Source of the DNA: Bilabrum cf. latius
Taxonomy: Eukaryota; Bigyra: Bicosoecida; Bigyra; Bicosoecida
NCBI GenBank assembly: GCA_965178125.1
Contig: OZ237754.1
Coordinates: forward strand, 124,001 to 188,000
DNA length: 64,000 nucleotides
Reading direction: 5' to 3'
This document shows, piece after piece, positions 56,541 through 64,000 of this stretch. Each line of letters begins with the position of its first letter. Within the stretch, counting starts at the first letter, position 1. The translations under genes and the position numbers were made by a program. The notes under the pieces were generated by a model, which was not told the DNA's origin, ran no database searches, and saw only the letters and a program-made list of their open reading frames with translations.

Positions 56541-57851
56541 TCAGAACAGCTCCCGCCCACCCCCGAGCATGTTTCCAGGCGTTCTCACGAGCACAATGTC
56601 CGCCCCGTACTGGATCCAGGCGGGGAGAACCGCAGGGACAGGCTCGTGATCGCCAGGGCCTGGCTTGCTGGCCGCATGTGACTCGCTGCTGCTCTTCCCC
56701 TCAATGCCCCCGCTCGTGCCACCAGAGGCTGGTTCCGAGGAAACCCGGCCGCTAACCACATCCTTACATATTTCTTGTTCCAGTGCGGCCTCCGTGTGAG
56801 CTGGAGCCCCCGACGTGCCCGGGACGGAGCCTTCACCCAACCCCGCTTGTGCTGGACTCGCCGCCTTCGCACCTGCTTCCCCGTGCCCGGGCCCATGCCC
56901 CGCCCCGCCGCTTCCGACCCCAGCTGTAAATTCCATCGTCCAAGGGATGGAGAGTCCGCCGCTGGAACCACCGCCCGGTGCTCCGCGCTCCTCCCCACCG
57001 TGGCCCCGAGCAGATGCTCCAGCAGTGCCGCCACGGTGCTCGCCTCCTCTCGTGGGGCTGCCCGGGGCTGCCAGCGCAAGCCGTGGCAGTGGTGCCACCG
57101 TCGGGATTACGAAAGGGGATATAGTCGTCACTGTAGCATCCACCAGCCCGGCCCCAGGTGCCGACCCACCCGGCTTCATGCCGCCACTGGAGCTGGCAGT
57201 GGCAACCGCGGCGTGTTGGTGCTCGCTGAGCAGTCCCGCGATGACGCGAGCCCCGCCTTCCACCATGAGCCGCTTCACTCCGATGGACGAAACGGCTGAT
57301 AGAATTGACTACCATGACAACGTGTGACGCTAGGGAACGCCGGTGCTGGATTCCTTCGGCGGGCTTGAACCTTTGATGCCGATGACAGCCACGCCACGTT
57401 CGCTGATCGCCTTGGCGCGAGCAGACCCGAGCTCCGAGGCTAGTACTGCCGCAGAGCATAGTAAAACAGGTTTTCGTGCAGGATCAGATAGTGATTTGAT
57501 CGATAAGGGGATCCTTAGGTGGGGATCTAGTATAATTGGCCTTGGACTAGGGCCGCGGACTAGCCTCGTGGTCAGCGATGGATTGTCGTTGACAGCCGTC
57601 CCTACTCCTACCAGAATACCATCATGCCAAGCACGGAGACTATGCGTCATTTTCCAAGACTCTCTCCCCGAAATAGGCACTGCTTTGCCGGACTTCATTG
57701 CAATCGATCCGTCCAGCGACTGCGCCCAAGTCAGAGTGACAAAGGGCCTCTCGTTGGTCCTTGATCTGGAGACGCCATCCCCATGCAAGCTGGTAAGTAG
57801 TTCAATGACGCTGTCTCGGGTTCCCATTAGCCAGTGCAATGAATGTTTCAT
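56541..57851 (-). CDS. RIB7: RIB7-type riboflavin biosynthesis reductase
   Basis: NADPH-dependent reductase of 2,5-diamino-6-ribosylamino-pyrimidinone 5'-phosphate (RibD C-terminal domain). Diagnostic parts: PFVTLTWAQSLDGSIA, ESWKMTHSLRAWHDGILVGV then GTAVNDNPSLTTR, PRPIILDPHLRIP, and after two TAG codons (57330, 57309) IGVKRLMVEGGARVIAGLL. The end, AWIQYGADIVLVRTPG, matches the family C-terminus before TGA 56541. Between LVDATVTTISPFVIPT and that end there is a ~150-residue Gly/Ala/Ser-rich insertion; total 436 residues against roughly 250 in fungi. ATG 57851 chosen because the frame upstream lacks ATG. Divergent from the UBIAD1 gene, 250 bp apart. Confidence 0.87.
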
Positions 57852-58101
57852 GGAACGATCACGATTAGTTGCCAGCTCCGGATCGATCCAAACCAAGCCA
57901 CGTACGTTGCTGAAAGATCTGCAGTTACACGCTTCAGTAACCTCATTATGGTATATGTGGATGCGCGTATTGCGGTGCAGGGAGGTTGGATCAATCCGAC
58001 CGTCAGGGCATGGGTAAGAAGACAATCACTGTGCCAAGTTTTGGTTGTTGTATCGAACTATTGTATCGTCCTCCCCATTGCAACGATTAAACGCGCCGCA
58101 G

Positions 58102-59889
58102 ATGCTAGCAACACGTCCCTGGAGTTTTCCGGCGTCCTTTATTGCGGTCCTGCTTGCTGTTGGTGTCGCTAGTCGCTGCGGGGAGGAATGGGATTTCGTC
58201 GGCGTGGCTGCTGCGGCTACTGGCGGCACCCTGGTGCACGCAGCAGCGAACCTCATCAACACATACTATGATTATACTAGCGGTGTGGATCAAAAGGACG
58301 ATGCGGACGACAGAACGCTAGTGGACGGCGTCCTCAAGCCCGAGGACGTGATGCGGATGGCGCAGGCATTCCTGGCCGGAGCCCTCGCTTGCATCGCGTA
58401 CGTGGTGCAGCAGCACGCGGAAGTTCTCCCTCTCGCTGCCGTTGGGATCATCCTTGCCGTGGGATACACGGCGGCTCCCATCCAGCTGAAGCACCTGGGG
58501 CTCGGTGAGGCCACGATTTTCGCGTGCTTTGGTCCCCTGCTCTTCGCGGGAGCCTCGATTGCAGCCACGGGTACCGTCACGGCAGAGGTGCTGCTGGCGT
58601 CAGCGGCCTCCGGCATAGCCACTGTGGCCATTCTGCACGCCAACAACGCCCGGGATGTGGACGCGGACCGCCGCGCGGGTGCCTTCACCCTGGCCCAGAC
58701 GTGCGGGTTCGGAGGGAACCTGTTCGCGTACATCGTGATGATCGTGGGGGCGTTCGGGCTCGGTGCACTGACCATCGGAGCCGCTGTATCGGCTGGTGAG
58801 ACCAGGCAGACCATGGCTGAGACGGCCCAGGAGGTGGTAGAGAACATTGTGGGCGACGGTTCTAGGGGCGGCGGCCTGCTCTCCGTTCTCATGCTTCAGA
58901 GCCACCCCATGGTCGAGGCAGCCATGGGCGTGCCTCATGCCGCCATGCAGGGCGCCGCACGGCTGTCGCAGTTCCTCGCGGTGATCCTGTCGGACAGCAA
59001 CGTCAGCGTGGAGGGCATCGCATCCAGGCGGCTCAACGACGGAGACGTCTCCATCCTGTTCGGGCTCGGTGGGCTTGCTGTGTGCTCTCACTGGGGGGTC
59101 CGTCTACTGCTGCGGTTCTCTAGCAAGAAGCTCTTCTTCCTGCCCTAGCAGACTGCCCAGTTTGGGCTTCTGTTCGGGGCCGGCCTCGGGCTCGGGGTGC
59201 TGCCTCCTCGCGCGGCCATCCGCGGGCTGCTCGCCATCCTCTTCCTGCTGGGAGGCATCAACAACCTCGTCATGTGGCTGCACTCCCGCGAGCTCGTCCA
59301 CTCCAAGCTCGCCCTCGTCGTGCAGGGCATCCCGGCCCCGGCCTCCCACGCCGCCGCGCTGCTCACCAGCCTCGCCCAGATCGCAGCTTCCTCTTGCTTC
59401 CTCCTCGGTTTCTATGAGAAGCCAGCCGCGGTGGCTCTGGCGCTCTTCCTCGTGGCAGTGACACCCACCGTGCACAATTTCTGGGACGCAAACGTGCCCG
59501 GTGACCCGGAGTGGGGATCGCAGGCGAGCAGTGACAAGGTCGAAGCGACGCCTGCTGAGGCTGCATCCAACGGCACCAAGGGCAAGTCCAAGGGTAAGAG
59601 CAAGGGCAGGGGTAGGGCCGGGTCTCGTGCCCGCACTCGTAGGCAGTCGTCGGGCGACGACGAGAGTGAAAGCAAAAGCGAGAGCGAGGGGGGCAACAGC
59701 GACGATGAGGCAGAAGCGGCCCCGGGCGCGCAGTCGCACAGCGGCGGCGAGGGCAGCAGCACCGTCCGAGGCCTGGATGGCGCGGGTCCCGTGCCCACGT
59801 TCTTGCAGGCCTTCGACAACGAGTTCGTGCATTTCTGGAAGAACCTCGGCATGCTGGGTGGGCTGCTGGCATTCGTTGCCTTCGCATGA
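58102..59889 (+). CDS. UBIAD1-type prenyltransferase fused to DoxX-like domain
   Basis: UbiA-family membrane prenyltransferase (menaquinone/phylloquinone type). ATG 58102: MLATRPWSFPASF, then NLINTYYDYTSGVDQKDDAD (first Asp-rich motif), DDRTLVDGVLKPEDV, and NNARDVDADRRAGAFTLA (second motif). The UBIAD1 end, which in vertebrates reads LPQRTAKLNLLLG, here reads LP-TAG-QTAQFGLLFG, so the TAG (59146) falls on Gln. The frame then enters a DoxX-like domain: LLAILFLLGGINNLVMW, ALLTSLAQIAASSCFLLGF, VAVTPTVHNFWD, a charged linker, and FWKNLGMLGGLLAFVAF before TGA 59887. Total 595 residues. The fusion is only visible if TAG is sense. A redox or quinone-handling role for the DoxX part is inference. Confidence 0.88.
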
Positions 59890-60083
59890 GATTGCGGTCG
59901 GATCGGTTGCATTGGGAATACGATCCCCGGATACAATACTTGAGTCAGACAACTTGGCGAACGAATTTTTCCTGAGCGGGTGGCAATCGAGAAGTACAAA
60001 GGCAATATCTCTCTCGCTTCTCCACCCAAACCTAGTCCTACATTTCCACACGGACCACGGACCCAGTGCAAGTCGGCTTGTGA

Positions 60084-62242
60084 TCAAGTGGCCTCGCGAG
60101 CAAAGTTCTGCATGCCGGATCCCACGCAGGATACCAACACGGTATCCGTCGGGGCCACCTCCCACATGTCCTCCTTGCCGCTACCTGCAGCACTCTTGGA
60201 TTTCCCGGCTTCCCCATCGCCCTCGTCCTCGTCCTCGTCGCTGCTGCCCGAACCCGACTCACCGTCCTCATCGTCCTCGCCCTCTCCCTTGCTTCCAGTC
60301 ATAGTTCCGTCCTCACCCTCGTAGATGCCCCTCCGGCGCTTCTTGCGGGCGGCGCGTGCCTCTGCCTCCTTCTTGGCGGCGGCTGCCGCGGCACGTTTCG
60401 CCACCAGTGCGGCCGGCGTGGCGCCTGCCCTCTTCCGCAGGGTGCCCTTGGGCTCCGCCCTGAGCCTGAAGGACACACCCAGAAACAACTTGATCAGCCG
60501 CATCACGGTGACATCTCGCGCGGACAGCGGCCCCAGCCTGAGCCTGGACACGTCCTCGGGAGTTGCTGCCATGAGCACCAGCGCAAGAGGGCTCCAACAC
60601 GGATCCGCGCACCCGCCCCTGCGGATCACGTCACAGAGGAGAGAGGCAGCCTCCTTGCCCGCGTCTTCAGGAGCCACTGACTTGCCCCCGGCGGCGGGAC
60701 ATGCCTGTGCCCCATACACCACACCGCTCGTCGTCTCTGCTCTGATCGCGACGGTGTACCCGGGCGACTTGGGGCACTCTTTGGACGTGTGCTTGTGGTG
60801 GTCCGTGGCAAGGTAGACGTCTGGCAGCATGCGATTGAGCACGCCCCTGCGATAAGTGGGAATAGATAAATGGAGCAAGGCTTGGTACAGGTTGAGACAA
60901 CAAGCGATGCATGCTGTCGCGCTAGTGCAACAGGTTCGATGAACGCCAATATGATGTACCTTGCTGTGCTCTGCTGTGCGCCCTACTCCTCTCCCAGTCA
61001 GAAATCTCATGTGGAACCGGCATGTCGTCCCGGCGATAATGCGCCGGAGCTCTCTACAGGTGCGGCAATGAGGCGTGGCCCGCGCGCCTATCGTCATCCC
61101 GGGGTGGAGCGTGGCAGCAGCAGCAGCAGCCAGCAATCAATCAATCAATCAATCAATCAAGCGGGCGGGCAGGCAGGCGGGCAGGCAGTGCACAGCAGGA
61201 AAACACGGCACTATAGAACAGGCGGGCAAGCACTCGTTCGTTGAATCTCGTCGATCGCATGCGAACCCTCTCACCTGACTCCGTGCACAGCACGATTCGC
61301 CACCTGGGCAGAGATGCGGGAGGCCACCACGGTGCCCCGCACGCGCTTCACGAATCCCTCTGCCATGATGTGCACGGGCCGCAGCCGACGCACCACCGGG
61401 ATGATGGCCCTAACGACACCCCCGCCGGCTGGCAGCAGGCCTTTCCGGGCGTACTGCACGGCGGGCGCGTTCTCGCCGTCCATGCCGAACGAGGCGAGGA
61501 GGGGCAGCAGCACGTGCTGGACCGACTCGATGCTAGGATCCGTGGGTGTCTCTGTGGGGCCCACCAGCGTGATGCTCAGCGGCTTCTTGCCGAAGGGTGC
61601 CAGCATCAGGAGCGCCTCGAGGTAGTACGACAGGCCCCTCGAATTGCCGCACTTGAAGCGGTCCCGGATGGAGCCTCCGAGCACCACGCCGGGGCGGAAG
61701 CTCACCGCCGTGCCTGTTTCGTTAATATCCACCTTGGTTCCATTCGTGATGAGGTCAAGCAGCCGGAGCAGCGTCACCTCGTGGTCTCGCAAACCAATCG
61801 CAGAGACACTCCGATCTCGAATCGACTCGATGCGTACGGAGCGACCGGTCAGCACCGACAAGCAGAGGCGATACCTAAATTCATCACTGCCCTTAAACCT
61901 CAAAACCGAGCCGGGAGCGATATCTGATGCAGGCCTTACCTGCGCTGCTGCCGCACCGCTGGGGCCTCGTTTGGCGGCTCGGCTAGAAGCTGCGAAGCCA
62001 CGAGGCTTTGATGCAGCCATATCCGCAATAGAAGATGATCCATATGTAGCTTCTATGCTAGAACTCGAATCATATACCCCGCTCCCTCCTTCAGCGCCAC
62101 CTGGAGCCCAAGTTGCAGCAGCAGTCGAGCCATACGTCGCACCAGACACTTTCGAGCCTTTGCTACGCTTCTTTTGCCACATTGCTTCCCGTGCAGATGC
62201 AAGTGTGCCTTTGGGTAGGCTTGGAGGTATAACTTGTTCCAT
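60084..62242 (-). CDS. RCL1: RNA 3'-terminal phosphate cyclase-like protein RCL1
   Basis: 18S rRNA processing factor (A2 cleavage, U3/BMS1 partner). Exon 1 62242-61275, intron 61274-60847 (428 bp, GTGAGA...TTATCGCAG), exon 2 60846-60084, TGA; 576 residues. Family matches: LRFKGSDEFRYRLCLSVLTG, LRLLDLITNGTKVDINETGT, RPGVVLGGS, GLSYYLEALLMLAPF, then across the junction ANRAVHGVRGVLNRMLPDVY, AIRAETTSGVVYGA, SLLCDVIRRGGCADP, VTVMRLIKLFLGVSF, and TVLVSCVGSGMQNF. The N-terminus has ~100 extra Ser/Ala residues, and a Lys/Arg then Asp/Glu-rich insertion precedes the last strand, probably nucleolar targeting (inference). No TAG. Divergent from Pelota. Confidence 0.93.
61135..61160. repeat. (AATC)n microsatellite in RCL1 intron
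   Basis: 26 bp of perfect 4-bp repeat, followed by GGGC/AGGC-rich repeats to about 61188, all inside the 428-bp intron. Confidence 0.95.
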
Positions 62243-62363
62243 CACAATGCAATGGATTCCGCTTGTGCCATGGAAGCGACCTGTTGTTTGGTCTCCGCAA
62301 TTGAGGCATTTTCAGTTTGATCGGAGCATGCCGATTGGCAAGTCTGTGCTTGTCGCCACAAAA
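62243..62363. promoter_or_regulatory. Bidirectional promoter interval RCL1 / Pelota
   Basis: Only 121 bp separate the two start codons, so the promoters and both 5' leaders must fit here or overlap the coding regions. No clear TATA box seen. Confidence 0.45.
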
Positions 62364-64000
62364 ATGCGGATACGGCGGAAAAATATCGCGAAGGATGGGA
62401 GCGGGAGCGTCGATATTCTTGCCGAGACTGCTGATGACATGTGGCACGTCCTAAACTTGGTCCAGGTTGGTGATGAGGTGCGCGCACCGACCTACAGGAA
62501 GGTGAGGAGGGGTGTTTAGCTTGCTTGCCATGATTTGAGTGTCAAAGGCACTTGTCTCCTCGTATTGAGCACGGCACAAATCCGGTGCAGGTTGCAAAGG
62601 AAGGTCTTTCGGGGTCCACCACAACAGAGAAGGTCGGTGTTACCCTCTCCGTGAAGGTAAGAACGCAGCGTCATTACACCAAAGCCGGTGCTGCACATGC
62701 ACTAGGACCAATACAAGCAGTGCAGCTAATTCTTTCGCAGGTTGAGGCAGTCGAATACGACCAAACCAGTACCACGCTCCGTCTGAAGGGCAAGGTGTGC
62801 AAGGCAAATAAATGGGTCCGGATGGGAGCATACCACACCCTGGAACTGTCGTCCAGTGCTCTCACGACAGGGGCACACAAATTTTCGCTGATCAAGCAGT
62901 TTTGGGACTCGATGCACCTCAGCCGCCTGCACTCGGCCACGTCCATCAAGCACAAGGCAGAGGTGGCGGCTGTGGCGGTGAGCGGCTCCGAGTCCAGTGT
63001 GTGCCTCATCACGGACGCCATGACCATCCAGCTGGCCTCGATCGAGGCCAAGGCCCCCTCCAAGCGGGCCAGCTCGGCAGACCGCCGCGACAAGGCCATG
63101 AAGGCGTACTACCAGCGGATCACGGACGCCATCGCGCACCACCTGCCCCTGGATCGGATCAAGGCGCTCCTCATCGCCGGCCCGGGGCACTTCAAGGAAC
63201 AGCTCAGGATGCACCTGCTGGAAGCAAGGGCAGCCTCCAAGGGCACCGACTCCCTGCAGGCGCTCGAGCCCTCGAAGATAGTCATGGTGCAGGCCATGGG
63301 CGGGACCAAGGCCACCGTGCAAGCGGCCCTGGCCGACCCGGGCGTGGCCCGGAATCTGTCCGATACCCGCGCGGCGGGGGACGTGGCGGCGGTCGAGGAC
63401 TTCTTCAAGGCCATGCGCGAAGACGAGGACCGCACGGCCTACTCGTTCAAGCACGTCCGCACGGCTCTTGACTCGGCCGCGGTTGACACTCTGCTGCTTG
63501 CCGACGATCTCTTCCGGTCCCCCGATGTAAAGACCAGGGCGGCGTACGTGGCGCTGGCCGATGAGGCGAAAGGGCAAGGGGTGTCGGTGAGGGTGGTCTC
63601 CGGGATGCACCCCGCGGGGCAGCAGCTCGCCATGATGAGCGGGGTGGCGGCGCTGCTGAGGTATCCTATGCCGCACCTGCAGGAGATGGTGGAAGAAGCG
63701 GAGAAGGACAGGAGGGAGGGGAGGAGCGGTGGTGCGGGGGCGTCTTCGGGCGCGGGGACAGGCGGTGCGTCAGCTTCCGGGGCCGGTGCAGACGCGCGAG
63801 ATGTGCTGGAGCTGGGGCGGGGACGGGAGGGCGCGTGGCGCGGGGGCATGGACGAGGACAGCTCGACAGAGGAGGAGAGAGAGTCGGTGCCTGACCACAG
63901 GGACCACAGCTGGCTCTTAGCGGCGCTCGAGACGAGAGCTGGGGCTGGGGCGGGCGTGGTAGCTGCGGGGGGCGACGCGGCTGCAAGCGCTGCGGCAGCG
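62364..64000 (+). CDS. PELO: Pelota / Dom34, mRNA surveillance factor (right end missing)
   Basis: eRF1-like factor that with Hbs1 rescues stalled ribosomes. Three exons seen: 62364-62501, 62591-62656, 62741 onward; introns of 89 bp (GTGAGG...GTGCAG) and 84 bp (GTAAGA...TTCGCAG). Conserved parts: GSGSVDILAETADDMWHVLN, LVQVGDEVRAPTYRKV, KWVRMGAYHTLEL, DRIKALLIAGPGHFKEQLR, NLSDTRAAGDVAAVEDFFKA, DTLLLADDLFRS and GVAALLRYPMPHLQEM, where usual Pelota proteins nearly end. Here a further ~110 residues, Gly/Ala-rich and acidic, run to the window edge, with no stop reached. No TAG in the 1.6 kb seen. Confidence 0.93.

Noticed and set aside
59104-60165. Long minus-strand frame opposite the DoxX domain
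   Set aside because: Overlaps clear DoxX-like coding on the plus strand; no recognisable features.
1-64000. TAG interruptions as pseudogenes, sequencing errors or programmed read-through
   Set aside because: Decay or error would also give TAA, TGA and frameshifts; only TAG is seen, frames are kept for up to 13.5 kb, and TAG recurs many times per gene, often with codon-level repeat logic.
1-64000. UAG as Tyr, Leu or Glu
   Set aside because: Single sites fit Tyr (31010) or Glu (13643), but the poly-Gln tracts, the Gln-Ala repeat, the UBIAD1 LPQ and the MFS helix all favour Gln.
1-64000. Bacterial contamination or horizontally acquired island
   Set aside because: Introns, eukaryote-specific genes and shared TAG usage across neighbours, including the bacterial-type S11 gene, indicate one nuclear genome.

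Overview
The window is nuclear DNA of a unicellular eukaryote with a compact, GC-rich genome. It has GT-AG introns (89 and 84 bp in Pelota, 428 bp in RCL1, about 100 bp in two others), eukaryote-only genes (PRP4, RCL1, Pelota, lipase maturation factor, an RBP45/TIA-1-like RRM protein) and one nuclear-type tRNA-Arg. I cannot name the lineage from sequence alone. Gene spacing is tight (often 50-250 bp), neighbours are often divergent or convergent, and most genes have a single exon.

The central observation is that UAG is not a stop codon here. About fifteen genes continue in the same frame through one or more TAG codons, about 100 sites by hand count. In the stretches I checked base by base, every interrupting codon is TAG and none is TAA or TGA. 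Every gene whose end I could place terminates at TAA or TGA. The most likely meaning is glutamine: TAG replaces CAG inside a poly-Gln run (12005-12025) and in a Gln-Ala repeat (6644-6691), precedes a Gln run at 25670, falls on the Gln of the LPQ-x-TA end of a UBIAD1-type enzyme (59146), and falls on the conserved Gln of an MFS helix motif (1012). One lectin site (31010) would rather suggest Tyr. All gene models below assume UAG = Gln with UAA and UGA as stops.

Layout. 1-1221: start of an MFS transporter (minus). 1541-5476: lipase maturation factor with a long C-terminal extension (minus). 5741-13276: a 2,511-residue low-complexity protein (minus), divergent from PRP4 (13460-15205). 15261-18875: a secreted or ER-entering acidic/basic protein (minus). 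19.5-21.6 kb: an unassigned gene, a 69-residue membrane protein and an arylsulfatase fragment. 21740-25906: a bacterial-type D-Ala-D-Ala carboxypeptidase (peptidase S11) with large insertions. 26342-29767: a secreted protein with P-domain-like modules. 29890-29960: tRNA-Arg(UCU). 30.0-33.3 kb: a secreted B-lectin between two copies of a ~103-bp repeat, a 12 x 37-bp minisatellite and an unassigned gene. 33497-36247: GH65 glycosidase. 36777-38767: an unassigned two-exon gene. 38920-52422: one uninterrupted 4,500-residue leucine-rich-repeat/helical protein (minus). 52684-53112: a small protein. 53196-55700: RRM protein. 56541-57851: RIB7-type riboflavin reductase. 58102-59889: UBIAD1 prenyltransferase fused to a DoxX-like domain. 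60084-62242: RCL1. 62364 to the right edge: Pelota, divergent from RCL1.

Functional themes are splicing (PRP4), ribosome biogenesis and rescue (RCL1, Pelota), glycan and secretory metabolism (LMF, GH65, lectin, sulfatase), and cofactor synthesis (RIB7, UBIAD1). I see no operon-like or defence system; the exciting element is the genetic code itself.
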